Assembly: GCF_004345025.1 (NCBI RefSeq) | Contig: NZ_CP037745.1 | Location: 3,038,001-3,102,000, forward strand | Reading direction: 5' to 3' | DNA from: Rheinheimera sp. D18 | GTDB lineage: Bacteria; Pseudomonadota; Gammaproteobacteria; Enterobacterales; Alteromonadaceae | Length of the DNA: 64,000 nt | Shown here: positions 11,646-20,685 of the stretch, piece after piece | How positions within the stretch are numbered: position 1 is the stretch's first letter | How the letters are laid out: every line of letters starts with the position of its first letter | Notes under the pieces: model-generated | What the model saw: the letters and a program-made list of their open reading frames with translations, nothing else | The model's database searches: none | Told to the model about the DNA's origin: nothing | Position numbers and translations under genes: made by a program

Positions 11646-11673
11646 ATTATAGGGCGTTTTAATTGTCGTGCAA
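11646..11673 (-). promoter_or_regulatory. rRNA operon promoter, upstream (P1)
   Basis: -35 TTGCAC (11668-11673), 16-bp spacer, -10 TATAAT (11646-11651), with a GCGCGCC discriminator. The upstream AT-rich block could be an UP element. Confidence 0.75.
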
Positions 11674-11779
11674 GCGGTTATTTGACAAAAATAGACGTTT
11701 TAGTATCGTTTGCTTACTTAATCGGCTTTTTGCATATTTTACCAACAAATTTGGTATAAATGTGTTGCGGTTAATAGTT

Positions 11780-11821
11780 GCGGTTTATTATCCAACCGCT
11801 AATATAAGGCTGCTTTATATT
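11780..11821 (+). promoter_or_regulatory. two adjacent inverted repeats upstream of the RRM gene
   Basis: GCGGTT/AACCGC (11780-11799) and AATATAA/TTATATT (11801-11821) abut each other 44 nt before the RRM start codon. They could be mRNA hairpins bound by the RRM protein itself or operator sites; there is no direct proof. Confidence 0.4.
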
Positions 11822-11864
11822 GTTAAAGCATTCCGATAAATAGAATAAGTGTTTAGGATATTAT

Positions 11865-12356
11865 ATGTTGCCCACTTTACGTGTTTCTTTGCCATATACT
11901 TTGGCGTTAGCCGTGCTGGCTTATCTTGGCTTTGCGTTTGCTCTTCCATCCTTAGGGCTTGATCAGGAAATTCTTGTAGTAATTGGTGTGGTACTAGCGG
12001 GGATCCTAGTGCCAGTATTAGTAGATGTTAAAGCTAATCGCTCTGACTCAGTGCCAACCATTAAAGCACCAATAGACTATAAAGGTGAAACCACCACTTT
12101 ATATGTTGGCAATTTGCCGTATCGGGCAAATGAAGATGTAGTAAAGGAACTGTTCCAACGTTTTGGCGTAGTCGTAAATGTACGTTTGATGAAAGATCGC
12201 CAGACGGGTCGCCGTAGAGGTTTTGGTTTTGTTGAAGTAGCGGAAAAAGACGGCGCTAAGATGATTCAAAAGTTAAACGACTTCAGCTTTCAAGAACGCA
12301 CATTAAAAGTGCGCGAAGCTAAAGAGCGTCAAGAGAACGATGACTCTGATGAGTAG
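11865..12356 (+). CDS. membrane-anchored RRM RNA-binding protein
   Basis: 163 residues. Two hydrophobic segments (about 9-27 and 35-54) precede a single RNA recognition motif (about 78-150) with RNP2 LYVGNL (79-84) and RNP1 RGFGFVEV (118-125), and a charged acidic tail (KERQENDDSDE). The RRM should bind single-stranded RNA on the cytoplasmic face of the inner membrane. Similar short RRM proteins occur in Vibrio, Shewanella and cyanobacteria, often linked to cold or localisation functions, but the target is unknown. The start is supported by AGGA 7 nt upstream. The gene is divergent from the rRNA operon and ends at its own terminator. Confidence 0.85.
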   Translation: MLPTLRVSLPYTLALAVLAYLGFAFALPSLGLDQEILVVIGVVLAGILVPVLVDVKANRSDSVPTIKAPIDYKGETTTLYVGNLPYRANEDVVKELFQRFGVVVNVRLMKDRQTGRRRGFGFVEVAEKDGAKMIQKLNDFSFQERTLKVREAKERQENDDSDE

Positions 12357-12372
12357 TAGTGATTTTCTATAG

Positions 12373-12402
12373 AAAAAAGGGAAGCTGCGGCTTCCTTTTT
12401 TA
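12373..12402 (+). terminator. terminator after the RRM gene
   Basis: AAAAAAGGGAAGC, loop TGCG, GCTTCC and a T-run; the flanking A/T tracts could make it bidirectional. Confidence 0.85.
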
Positions 12403-12487
12403 TTTTTATTAATCACAGTTGGTATTCAAGGTTGGCGTAGCGAAGTCTGTGCCTTAACATAGTCGTTTTGATTTAGTAGAGTGGCAC

Positions 12488-13576
12488 ATGAGCGTAGGTC
12501 AGGTTTTTCCCGAGCAGTATTTAACTCAATTAACAGATAAGGTAACTCGTGTACAACAGTTGCTTGCCAACTTTAATGCACCTAACGCTGAAGTGTTTGC
12601 ATCTGAGCCTACACATTACCGGCTAAGAGCGGAATTTAGGATTTGGCATAACGGTGATGATATTTACCACGCCATGTTTGATTCAGAAAGCCGTGAGAAA
12701 GTGCGCATTGATCATTTTCCTGTCGCCTGTCGTGCTATTGCTGATTTTATGCCGGTGTTATTAAAACATATTCAATTTAATCATGAACTACGTTACAAGC
12801 TTTACCAGGTTGACTATTTGGCAACACTGTCTGGCGAGTTGCTGGTGTCTCTAATTTATAAGCGGCCATTAACCAATAGCTGGCTTGAACAAGCAACTAA
12901 ATTAACCGAAGCACTAGCTAGCGAATACAACGTTAAGTTTATTGGCCGGTCACGCAAACAAAAGCTGATGGTTAGTGATGATTATGTCACTGAACAGTTT
13001 GAATTAGATAATACACAACTGAAATATCAACAGGTGGAAGGCAGCTTCACTCAGCCAAACGGCGAGGTTAATCGCCATATGCTCGGTTGGGCAAAAAATA
13101 TTGCTAATAAACTGTCCGGCGACTTACTTGAGCTGTATTGCGGCAATGGCAACTTCTCCATCGCACTAGCACCATGCTTCGACAATGTCGTCGCTACCGA
13201 AATTTCTCGCACCTCTATTAAATCAGCACAATACAACATAGCGCTAAACCAGGTTACTAATTTGCAAGTGGTGCAAATGTCTGCGGAAGATGTGTCGGCC
13301 GCATTACAGCAAGGCAGCACCTTAAAACAGCTCGATTTAACGAACATGCAGCTTAATACTGTGCTAGTTGACCCGCCACGCGCGGGACTTGATGCAGGTA
13401 CCGAACAGTTAGTTAGCCGCTTTAACGATATTATTTATATTTCGTGTAATCCCGATACCTTAGCGCAAAACTTACAAGCGTTAAGCAGCACACATGACAT
13501 TATACAGTTAGCGGTATTCGACCAGTTTCCTTATACCCACCATATTGAAACCGGTGTTTGGCTTAGAAAGCGTTAA
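12488..13576 (+). CDS. trmA: tRNA (uracil-5-)-methyltransferase TrmA
   Basis: Makes 5-methyluridine at position 54 of the tRNA T-loop using S-adenosylmethionine. At 362 residues it is close to E. coli TrmA. The SAM-binding motif [13 protein letters not shown] is present, followed by DPPRAGLD and the nucleophile Cys320 in YISCNPDTL. Glu354 in [10 protein letters not shown] aligns with the catalytic base. It lacks the N-terminal TRAM domain and Fe-S cysteines of RlmC/RlmD, which favours TrmA. The 3' end overlaps the convergent fabR gene by 4 nt. Confidence 0.93.
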   Translation: MSVGQVFPEQYLTQLTDKVTRVQQLLANFNAPNAEVFASEPTHYRLRAEFRIWHNGDDIYHAMFDSESREKVRIDHFPVACRAIADFMPVLLKHIQFNHELRYKLYQVDYLATLSGELLVSLIYKRPLTNSWLEQATKLTEALASEYNVKFIGRSRKQKLMVSDDYVTEQFELDNTQLKYQQVEGSFTQPNGEVNRHMLGWAKNIANKLSGDLLELYCGNGNFSIALAPCFDNVVATEISRTSIKSAQYNIALNQVTNLQVVQMSAEDVSAALQQGSTLKQLDLTNMQLNTVLVDPPRAGLDAGTEQLVSRFNDIIYISCNPDTLAQNLQALSSTHDIIQLAVFDQFPYTHHIETGVWLRKR

Positions 13577-14199
13577 TCTTTTATCTTGCGCCCATAACTG
13601 GCCGCGCCATGGGCTAACCAACGTAGTTGAGTAATAGTACGGCCCGTTAAGTACGGATATTGTTCAGCTGGTGCATCTAATGCATCAGCGCCGGTATGAA
13701 AAACTAGCGTAACCATGGCTTCTGCTTGCGCCCTCGCCAGTTCATCAGGGCAGGTTGTTTCTTTGCGTAAATACTCAGCCAATTCTGCAACAAAATGTTG
13801 AATTTCACGCGCCACTGCACTTCTAAATGCGGCAGAAGTTCCTGAGCGTTCACGTAACAACAAGCGAAACACGTTACTGTGGCCGGTGACAAACTCCATA
13901 AAGGTTTCTATTGATGTACTGATAACACTGCCGTTTTTTTCAATGCGCTGGCGTGCTTGGCGCATAAGTTGGCGTAACATTAAACCAGCCTCATCAACTA
14001 AGGTAAGCCCTAATTCATCCATATCAGAAAAGTGGCGATAAAATGACGTTGGCGCAATACCTGCTTCGCGAGCGACTTCACGCAAACTTAAGCTAGCAAA
14101 GCTTTTGTCGGCACTTAACTGAGAAAAGGCGGCATTAATAATGGCACGACGAGTGCGCTCTTTTTGCTCTGCTCTTGACACTTTTATCCCTTTATTCAC
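13573..14199 (-). CDS. fabR: FabR, TetR-family repressor of unsaturated fatty acid synthesis
   Basis: 208 residues. The N-terminal helix-turn-helix (about 22-68: [20 protein letters not shown]) and much of the ligand domain ([40 protein letters not shown]) read very like E. coli FabR. FabR senses the ratio of unsaturated to saturated acyl thioesters and represses unsaturated fatty acid genes. It is divergent from the desaturase at 14279, and a FabR-type operator lies between them. It overlaps the convergent trmA end by 4 nt. Confidence 0.93.
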   Translation of the reverse strand: MNKGIKVSRAEQKERTRRAIINAAFSQLSADKSFASLSLREVAREAGIAPTSFYRHFSDMDELGLTLVDEAGLMLRQLMRQARQRIEKNGSVISTSIETFMEFVTGHSNVFRLLLRERSGTSAAFRSAVAREIQHFVAELAEYLRKETTCPDELARAQAEAMVTLVFHTGADALDAPAEQYPYLTGRTITQLRWLAHGAASYGRKIKD

Positions 14200-14219
14200 T
14201 CAAAGCACTACTTTATACC

Positions 14220-14266
14220 TTGACCGAGTTATTTCGGCCAGTAGAATGAGCGTACAGTTGTAAGCT
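14220..14266 (+). promoter_or_regulatory. desaturase promoter with FabR operator
   Basis: -35 TTGACC (14220-14225), 16-bp spacer, -10 TAGAAT (14242-14247). The near-palindrome AGCGTACAGTTGTAAGCT (14249-14266) covers the expected start site and differs at only three positions from the FabR site of E. coli fabA/fabB as I remember it (AGCGTACACGTGTTAGCT). Confidence 0.82.
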
Positions 14267-14278
14267 AAACGGCACTAT

Positions 14279-15397
14279 ATGAAACAACCACCTATTATTT
14301 GGACAAATGTCCTACTGTTTTCTCTCACTACCTTAGTTGCGGCTATTGGCGTACCTTGGTATGCATTAACTATCGGCTTTGGCTGGTTTGAAATAATAGC
14401 TACTATTATAAGCTTAGGCTACTGCGGCATGTCTATAACTGCCGGCTATCATCGTTTATGGGCGCATAAAACGTATGAGGCGCAGCCTATTTTACAATAT
14501 ATTTATGCTATAGGCGGTGCTTTTGCGTTGCAAAATAGTGCGCTGCACTGGGCGGCGGATCATCGCGTGCATCATCGCCACGTCGATAATAATGATAAAG
14601 ATCCCTACTCAGCAGGCCGAGGTTTTTGGTACAGCCACATTGGCTGGATGTTACGCGACTATGCTGGCGACAATAAGTGCGATTACAACAATGCTCGCGA
14701 CTTGCAAAAAAACACTGTGGTCATGTGGCAGCACCGTAATTATTTATGGCTAGCTATAGCCACTAACTTTGGCATTCCGTTATTACTTGGCATTGTTAGC
14801 GGCAATATTCTTGGCATGCTGCTATCTGCCGGTGTACTTCGCTTGGTGTTAAGCCACCATTTTACCTTTTTTATTAATTCTCTTGCCCATATTTGGGGCA
14901 AACAACCTTATACAGAACAAAACTCAGCGCGTGACAACGGCCTATTAGCATTTTTAACTTATGGTGAGGGTTATCATAATTTCCACCATATTTTTGAATC
15001 GGATTATCGCAACGGTATTAAGTGGTACCAGTTTGATCCAACGAAGTGGTTTATTAAAGCTGCATCTTGGTTGGGTTTAACCCGTAATTTACGCATAGTA
15101 CCAGAAGAGCTTATTGCACAAGCCAAGGCAAAAATGCAGCTGCAACGTGCGAAAGAGCGAGTGAAACAGCGCCCCAATGCGGAACAATTACTGCAACTGC
15201 TTGAGCAGGAATACGAGCTGCTATTAGCAAGAATGCAAGATTACTATCAGTTAAAGAAACAACTACTGTTAGAACGTAAAGAGTTATTAGTTGCCCAATA
15301 CCACGCGGTAGATTTTAAAATTCGTTATCAAGAGTTTAAACACCACTTACAGCTGCAGCAACAGCATTGGCAAAGGCTTGTTACCGCCTTTAGCTAA
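14279..15397 (+). CDS. membrane acyl-lipid/acyl-CoA delta-9-type fatty acid desaturase
   Basis: Di-iron membrane desaturase that would introduce a double bond into acyl chains and so adjust membrane fluidity. The three histidine boxes are intact: HRLWAH, HRVHHRH and HNFHH, set between four hydrophobic helices (about 8-50 and 155-210). The 372-residue chain carries a charged Gln/Leu/Lys-rich tail from about 280 that looks like a coiled coil (AKERVKQRP, ERKELLVAQ) and is absent from the shortest relatives. Regulation by FabR is strongly suggested by the adjacent repressor gene and operator. It may supply an aerobic route to unsaturated fatty acids beside FabA/FabB. Confidence 0.9.
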   Translation: MKQPPIIWTNVLLFSLTTLVAAIGVPWYALTIGFGWFEIIATIISLGYCGMSITAGYHRLWAHKTYEAQPILQYIYAIGGAFALQNSALHWAADHRVHHRHVDNNDKDPYSAGRGFWYSHIGWMLRDYAGDNKCDYNNARDLQKNTVVMWQHRNYLWLAIATNFGIPLLLGIVSGNILGMLLSAGVLRLVLSHHFTFFINSLAHIWGKQPYTEQNSARDNGLLAFLTYGEGYHNFHHIFESDYRNGIKWYQFDPTKWFIKAASWLGLTRNLRIVPEELIAQAKAKMQLQRAKERVKQRPNAEQLLQLLEQEYELLLARMQDYYQLKKQLLLERKELLVAQYHAVDFKIRYQEFKHHLQLQQQHWQRLVTAFS

Positions 15398-15400
15398 TAG

Positions 15401-15426
15401 AAAAAGAGACTTCGGTCTCTTTTTTT
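15401..15426 (+). terminator. terminator after the desaturase gene
   Basis: AAAAAGAGAC, loop TTCG, GTCTCTTTTTTT. Confidence 0.88.
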
Positions 15427-15482
15427 GTGCTCGATTCCTGATATGCTCAAACTAACACCATAAAAATAGTGAGATTGATCAC

Positions 15483-16904
15483 GTGACTGAAAAAAAAGCC
15501 ACCCAGAAAAAAGCCCGTTATGATTTTGATGCCATTGTTATAGGCACTGGCCCAGGTGGCGAAGGTGCCGCAATGTATCTAGCTAAAAGCGGTTTAAAAG
15601 TTGCCGCTATTGAACGTTATCAGTCTGTTGGCGGCGGCTGCACCCACTGGGGTACTATTCCGTCAAAAGCGTTGCGCCATTCTGTTAGCCGTTTAATTGA
15701 ATTTAATGAGAACCCGCTATTTCAGCCAGATGAACAGCACACCAAACTTACTTTTTCACAAATTTTAAAGCACGCGGCTGGGGTTATTCGCAAGCAAGTT
15801 AGGCTAAGAGGCGGTTTTTACGACCGTAATCAAGTTAAGCTCTATCAAGGTGAAGCCAAATTTATTGACAAGAATACACTCAGCATTACCGGCGAAGATG
15901 GTAGTTTTGAGTTAAGCGCAAAAACCATCATTATTGCTACAGGCTCTCGCCCCTATCGCCCTTCAGACGTCGACTTTGACCATAGCCGAATTTACGATTC
16001 CGATACCATATTGTCACTACAACATGATCCTAAACACATCATTATTTATGGCGCTGGGGTAATTGGTTGCGAGTATGCCTCTATTTTCCGTGGTTTAGGC
16101 GTAAGAGTTGACTTAGTTAATACCCGAGATCGCTTACTTTCATTTATGGATGCAGAGATATCAGATTCTCTTAGTTATCATTTTTGGAACTCGGGTATGA
16201 CAATCCGCCACGGAGAAGAGTTTGACCGTATTGAAGGCAAAGCAGACGGCGTCGTTTTATATTTAAAATCGGGCAAGAAAATGAAGGCCGATTGCTTTCT
16301 GTTTGCTAACGGCCGCACCGGCAACACCGAGATGCTAAACCTAGCATCTATTGGCTTAAACGCCGACAGTCGCGGCCTAATTAGTGTTAATAAACACTAT
16401 CAAACCAGTGTCGACAACATTTTTGCTGTTGGTGATGTTATTGGTTATCCAAGCTTAGCTAGCGCAGCTTATGACCAAGGCCGGTTAGCTGGCGAAACAA
16501 TAATAAAAGGTAACTTAGACGGCCACGTTATCGCTGACATTCCCGCAGGCATTTATACTATTCCGGAAATGAGTTCAGTGGGCAAAACAGAGCAGGAACT
16601 AACCGCCGCAAAAATTCCTTATGAAGTTGGTCGCGCCCAATTTAAGCATTTGGCACGGGCACAAATCGCCAACACCAATGTCGGTAGTTTAAAACTACTG
16701 TTTCATCGCGATACCTTAGAAATACTTGGCATTCACTGCTTTGGTGAACGCGCAGCAGAAATTATCCATATCGGCCAAGCTATTATGATGCAAAAAAATG
16801 GTGGCAATACCTTAGAGTATTTTGTCCGTACCACCTTTAACTATCCGACAATGGCTGAAGCTTATCGGGTAGCGGCGCTGAATGGTTTAAACCGTTTATT
16901 TTAA
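15483..16904 (+). CDS. sthA: soluble pyridine nucleotide transhydrogenase
   Basis: Cytosolic FAD enzyme that moves reducing equivalents between NADPH and NAD+. At 473 residues it is near the 466 of E. coli SthA. FAD-binding [10 protein letters not shown] lies near 21-30, and the second Rossmann fold has [12 protein letters not shown]. The motif [16 protein letters not shown] replaces the CxxxxC redox disulfide of related dehydrogenases with a single Cys, as SthA does. The C-terminal dimerisation domain ([15 protein letters not shown]) is intact. The start is GTG. The gene has its own unit, following the desaturase terminator. Confidence 0.95.
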   Translation: MTEKKATQKKARYDFDAIVIGTGPGGEGAAMYLAKSGLKVAAIERYQSVGGGCTHWGTIPSKALRHSVSRLIEFNENPLFQPDEQHTKLTFSQILKHAAGVIRKQVRLRGGFYDRNQVKLYQGEAKFIDKNTLSITGEDGSFELSAKTIIIATGSRPYRPSDVDFDHSRIYDSDTILSLQHDPKHIIIYGAGVIGCEYASIFRGLGVRVDLVNTRDRLLSFMDAEISDSLSYHFWNSGMTIRHGEEFDRIEGKADGVVLYLKSGKKMKADCFLFANGRTGNTEMLNLASIGLNADSRGLISVNKHYQTSVDNIFAVGDVIGYPSLASAAYDQGRLAGETIIKGNLDGHVIADIPAGIYTIPEMSSVGKTEQELTAAKIPYEVGRAQFKHLARAQIANTNVGSLKLLFHRDTLEILGIHCFGERAAEIIHIGQAIMMQKNGGNTLEYFVRTTFNYPTMAEAYRVAALNGLNRLF

Positions 16905-17032
16905 TTTAACTTATTGAATAACATCAATATAAATGACACTCAATGCGCATAATATTTAGTTTTGTTTTGCCTGATAATTCGTTGTAAACTCAGTTACATA
17001 ATAATTAAATAAAATAGTTTTGTGGGGTTTTT

Positions 17033-18391
17033 ATGGCACAGCTTAGATATGGGCTAACACTATTATTATGCTTACTATCGTGGCAAGTTTATGCCGACTT
17101 TCCAACAGCAAAAGCCTTATTTGAAAAGCAGGAGTATGAACTCGCTAAACCACAATTAGAAAGCCTTGCTGAGCTAGGACATTTGGAAGCGCAATTTTTA
17201 TTATCGCGAATGTATGCCGAGGGATTAGGTGTCGAGCCAGATATGAATCTTGCTTACGCCTGGACCTTAATTGCCCGCGATAGAAAGCATCCGGAAGCAG
17301 ATAAACAATATCGTACTTTACGCACCAAGCTAACGTCTCGATTTGAAGGCAAAGAAGTATATAACAGTTTAAACAGTCAGTTTGGTAAGACGGCATTAGA
17401 AGGCAACCTATACCCAACGGAGAACCGCTTTACGTTAACCGACGCAAAAATAAAACCTATTAGCCAGCCTGAACCCGAATATCCAAGTTATATTGAACAA
17501 AGTGGTATTGCCGCTTGGGCAATAGTGCATTACGACATTACTGAAGATGGAAAAACCGACAATGTCAGCATAGCAGCGTCTTATCCAGTTGATGCAATTA
17601 GTAAATATGTATTAAATGCGGTTAATAGTTGGCGTTTTGAACCACCAAAAGATTTATACGGTGCGCCAAAACGCATCGATATGCGCACCCACACTTTTAA
17701 GATAAAGTCGTTAGGCAACGCAAAATCGCGTAAATTTGATAAAGATAACCAAGAATACCTTGATGCAATATTAGGTGCGGCTAAAGCAGAAGTTGCTAAG
17801 TACCAGTATTTATACGCACTATTAGCCGAAAATGGCGTTGTTAGCGGTGTAAAGGCTATGCCATGGTATTTGCAAGCGGCAATAAATGGCTATGTGCCTG
17901 CGCAATATAGGCTGGCTCAGTGTTTAGTTAGCGGCAACGGCTGTGACCGTGATCCAAGTAAAGCTGTCAATTGGCTAGCCACTTCAGCTGATAGCGGTGA
18001 CGCCAAAGCCGCTTACTTATTAGCGCAAGAGTTACTCGATAGCAATAACGTAAATTATAATCCACGCAAGGCGGCAAGTTATTTAGAAATTGCCGCTTTA
18101 CAAGATTATATGCCCGCAATAGCCGATTACGGGGCCTTGTTAGCCATGTCGGATGATCCGACATTACGTGATCCAAATAAAGCGATACGGCTGGCCGAAC
18201 AAGGCCGAGCAATAGATGCCAACAACCCTAATTTACTGTCAACCTTGGGCGTTGCCTTTATCGAGCTAGGGCAGCAAAGTCGCGGTGAATCTATGCTACG
18301 CCAAGCATTAGCCGAGGCGAAAAGCCGTAACTGGACAATTCAAAATTTTGAAGATTTATTAGCCGACTATCAAACCGCTGCCGCTGATTAA
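17033..18391 (+). CDS. periplasmic Sel1 / TonB-C / Sel1 repeat protein
   Basis: 452 residues with a cleavable signal peptide (hydrophobic 8-20, cleavage near VYA-D). Sel1-like TPR repeats lie at about 26-85 (AQFLLSRMYAEGLGV). A TonB C-terminal-like domain follows at about 143-224 (PEYPSYIEQSGIAAWAIVHY, then NSWRFEPP), and more Sel1 repeats at about 275-400 (AQYRLAQCLVSGNG, AAYLLAQELLDSN). Since the signal peptide looks cleavable and no Pro-rich linker is present, it is unlikely to be a classical energy-transducing TonB; a periplasmic scaffold is more likely. Ligand unknown. It is a single gene with its own terminator. Confidence 0.8.
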   Translation: MAQLRYGLTLLLCLLSWQVYADFPTAKALFEKQEYELAKPQLESLAELGHLEAQFLLSRMYAEGLGVEPDMNLAYAWTLIARDRKHPEADKQYRTLRTKLTSRFEGKEVYNSLNSQFGKTALEGNLYPTENRFTLTDAKIKPISQPEPEYPSYIEQSGIAAWAIVHYDITEDGKTDNVSIAASYPVDAISKYVLNAVNSWRFEPPKDLYGAPKRIDMRTHTFKIKSLGNAKSRKFDKDNQEYLDAILGAAKAEVAKYQYLYALLAENGVVSGVKAMPWYLQAAINGYVPAQYRLAQCLVSGNGCDRDPSKAVNWLATSADSGDAKAAYLLAQELLDSNNVNYNPRKAASYLEIAALQDYMPAIADYGALLAMSDDPTLRDPNKAIRLAEQGRAIDANNPNLLSTLGVAFIELGQQSRGESMLRQALAEAKSRNWTIQNFEDLLADYQTAAAD

Positions 18392-18396
18392 TCTAT

Positions 18397-18424
18397 AAAA
18401 AACCCGGCTTTTGCCGGGTTTTTT
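18397..18424 (+). terminator. terminator between the Sel1-TonB gene and hemE
   Basis: AAAAAACCCGGC, loop TTTT, GCCGGGTTTTTT; symmetrical A and T tracts suggest it serves both convergent genes. Confidence 0.88.
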
Positions 18425-18444
18425 ATTAATAACTATATAGCACG

Positions 18445-19524
18445 CTATTCAGCAATTTCAGTGCTCATATGATAAGTGCGGCTAAACGAATGCACTGCAT
18501 CAATAAATACACTAACCCGTTCTGGATCAACGTCAGGCGTTATACCATGCCCAAGATTAAATACATGTCCAGGGCCTTGGCCAAAGCTATCTAAAATTAG
18601 CTGCACCTCTTGGCGAATACGCTCTGGTGAGCCCAATAAAATTGACGGATCCATATTACCTTGCAAGGCAACTTTATGGCCGACTCGCGCTTTAGCATCG
18701 CCAATATTAATGGTCCAATCTAGGCCTACTGCGTCACTACCAATATTAGCAATAGACTCTAACCATAAACCGCCGTTTTTCGTAAAAACCGTAACCGGCA
18801 CTATACGGCCATCAGCTTCACGAGTTAAGTTACTGACGATCTTTTGCATATAACCTAAAGAAAACTCTTGATAGTCACGAGGGGTTAGTACGCCACCCCA
18901 AGTATCAAAAATCATCACAGATTGTGCGCCAGCAGCAATTTGCGCATTTAAATATAAAATGACACTATCGGCTAATTTATTTAATAACAAATGTAAGCTT
19001 TCTGGCTCGCTAAACATCATCTTCTTTATGATGCCGAACGTTTTGCTGCTGCCGCCTTCAACCATATAGGTTGCCAGCGTCCACGGGCTACCAGAGAAAC
19101 CAATTAACGGCACACTACCGTTAAGTTCGCGGCGAATAGTGCGCACGGCATTCATTACATAGCGTAATTCTTGTTCTGGATCGGGTATTGGCAGGTTAAC
19201 AATGTCACGAAAGTCTCGCACTGGTCGCTGAAACTTTGGCCCTTCACCTTCACCAAAATATAAACCCAAACCCATGGCATCAGGAATAGTAAGAATATCG
19301 CTAAATAAAATTGCCGCATCTAATGCATAACGACGCAGTGGTTGTAACGTTACCTCACATGCCAGCTCTGCGTTTTTGCACAGCGACATAAAATCACCGG
19401 CTTGCGCTCTGGTTGCACGGTACTCAGGTAAGTAACGACCTGCCTGACGCATCATCCATACTGGGGTTCTATCCACAGGTTGTCTTAACAACGCTCTGAG
19501 GTATCGATCATTCTTTAATTGCAT
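18445..19524 (-). CDS. hemE: uroporphyrinogen decarboxylase
   Basis: Cytosolic haem-pathway enzyme converting uroporphyrinogen III to coproporphyrinogen III by four decarboxylations. At 359 residues it matches the family (about 354). The signature [11 protein letters not shown] lies near residue 26, followed by [17 protein letters not shown] and the conserved Asp/Arg/His pocket ([14 protein letters not shown]). Neighbours nudC and rsd keep the gene order known in enterobacteria. Confidence 0.96.
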   Translation of the reverse strand: MQLKNDRYLRALLRQPVDRTPVWMMRQAGRYLPEYRATRAQAGDFMSLCKNAELACEVTLQPLRRYALDAAILFSDILTIPDAMGLGLYFGEGEGPKFQRPVRDFRDIVNLPIPDPEQELRYVMNAVRTIRRELNGSVPLIGFSGSPWTLATYMVEGGSSKTFGIIKKMMFSEPESLHLLLNKLADSVILYLNAQIAAGAQSVMIFDTWGGVLTPRDYQEFSLGYMQKIVSNLTREADGRIVPVTVFTKNGGLWLESIANIGSDAVGLDWTINIGDAKARVGHKVALQGNMDPSILLGSPERIRQEVQLILDSFGQGPGHVFNLGHGITPDVDPERVSVFIDAVHSFSRTYHMSTEIAE

Positions 19525-19628
19525 AATTTACCCACTATCCACAATATCATCGGCCATTTTAGCATTGTGGCGCCAGTAAGCCTACGCCTAAGCGGTAAAT
19601 GCTACGTTCAGTTTTTTGTTTTAAATGC

Positions 19629-19657
19629 TTGTCATCGATAAATCGATCTGCTATAAC
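19629..19657 (+). promoter_or_regulatory. promoter with embedded 14-bp palindrome
   Basis: -35 TTGTCA (19629-19634), 17-bp spacer, -10 TATAAC (19652-19657). The spacer region holds ATCGATAAATCGAT (19634-19647), a palindrome apart from its central AA, which could be an operator. It points away from hemE and toward the nudC 3' end, where no protein gene follows. Confidence 0.6.
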
Positions 19658-19663
19658 ATTGCT

Positions 19664-19747
19664 GCGCTAGTGAAGAATAACAAGCAAGAAGCCTGTTTTA
19701 ACAGGACCACGTAAAAATTTAGTTAAGCCACATTATGTGGCTTTTTT
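19664..19747 (+). ncRNA. candidate small RNA between hemE and nudC
   Basis: Predicted transcript of about 84 nt between a good sigma-70 promoter and a rho-independent terminator (GCCACATTATGTGGC plus six T, 19727-19747). It contains a hairpin CCTGTTTTAACAGG (19692-19705) and an A/U-rich single-stranded linker (GTAAAAATTTAGTTAA), the usual layout of an Hfq-binding sRNA. No open reading frame was recognised. Its last 15 nt are antisense to the end of nudC. It was not recognised as any known sRNA family. Confidence 0.5.
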
Positions 19748-20539
19748 ATTGTCTGAAATTTGCTTTAGCTGAGCAATAATTTGTCCAGACAAGGTTTGTT
19801 CTAGTGGTGTTTCTGGTAATTGGTCAAAAGAAAACCAATAAGCCTCTTCAATTTCGTGCGGTTGACACACTATGTCACCGGCAACATAATCGGCAATAAA
19901 ACCGGTCATTAATGAATGGGGAAACGGCCAAGGTTGGCTACCGACATAGCGTAGGTTTGCAATATCAATTCCTACCTCTTCTTTTACTTCGCGCACAGCG
20001 GCTTGTTCTAGTGTTTCACCAGATTCAACAAAACCCGCTAAAATTGAAAAGAAGCCAGCTCGGTGTCGGTTTGACCGAGCAAGTAAAATCTGGTTATCTT
20101 TAACGATGCCAACCAGTACACAGGGTGCAATGCGGGGGTAGCAGCGGTGACCACATTTATTGCACAGGGCAGCTAGTTCCCAGCTAACTAGGCTCATCGC
20201 ACTGCCGCATTGGCCACAAAACCGATGCGTTTGTAAAAAGAGTGCAACCTGCACTGCCCTAGCAGCAAGCTGGAAAGTTTCATCACTTACCGTAAGCAAC
20301 TCTCGAGGTGTTACCCATTCATCTTCATTAGCAATGTGGTCATGGTTAACCAGTAGGTAGGCATCTTGGTCACCAAGTTGACCAATGAAACAAAATTGTT
20401 CAGGCTCAGCCGATAGGATTAATTCATTATATGTACCCTGCGGTAGTTCGCGCTTAGCGTTCAACCAAATTCGGCCACGATTTACAATAAACCAAATACC
20501 TTTGCGGTTTGGTGTGACACGGATACTATGTTTGATCAT
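19733..20539 (-). CDS. nudC: NAD(H) pyrophosphatase / NAD-cap decapping enzyme NudC
   Basis: Nudix hydrolase that splits NADH and removes NAD caps from RNA. 268 residues. A zinc ribbon is formed by Cys108, 111, 126 and 129 (CGQCG and CNKCG). The Nudix box occupies 169-191 (GFVESGETLEQAAVREVKEE), and the family-specific SQPWPFPHS at 201-209 separates NudC from other Nudix enzymes. The stop codon lies inside the terminator hairpin of the candidate sRNA on the other strand. Confidence 0.95.
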   Translation of the reverse strand: MIKHSIRVTPNRKGIWFIVNRGRIWLNAKRELPQGTYNELILSAEPEQFCFIGQLGDQDAYLLVNHDHIANEDEWVTPRELLTVSDETFQLAARAVQVALFLQTHRFCGQCGSAMSLVSWELAALCNKCGHRCYPRIAPCVLVGIVKDNQILLARSNRHRAGFFSILAGFVESGETLEQAAVREVKEEVGIDIANLRYVGSQPWPFPHSLMTGFIADYVAGDIVCQPHEIEEAYWFSFDQLPETPLEQTLSGQIIAQLKQISDNKKAT

Positions 20540-20574
20540 AAGCTACTCTCTGAGGTACTCTGTTATCGTGCTCT

Positions 20575-20603
20575 ATCATAATGCCGTTTACTGAGCAGAC
20601 CAA
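20575..20603 (-). promoter_or_regulatory. likely nudC promoter
   Basis: -35 TTGGTC (20598-20603), 17-bp spacer, -10 TATGAT (20575-20580), 36 nt before the nudC start codon. Confidence 0.5.
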
Positions 20604-20685
20604 TAAGAAAACGGTTGATCTTTACTGCAAAACTTATTTAATTAGACACTATCGCAGCACCTTTGCTGCACTTAAGGAGAAGGCA

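Noticed and set aside
11520-11759. 79-codon plus-strand frame upstream of the RRM gene
   Set aside because: It covers both rRNA promoters and has no protein-like features.
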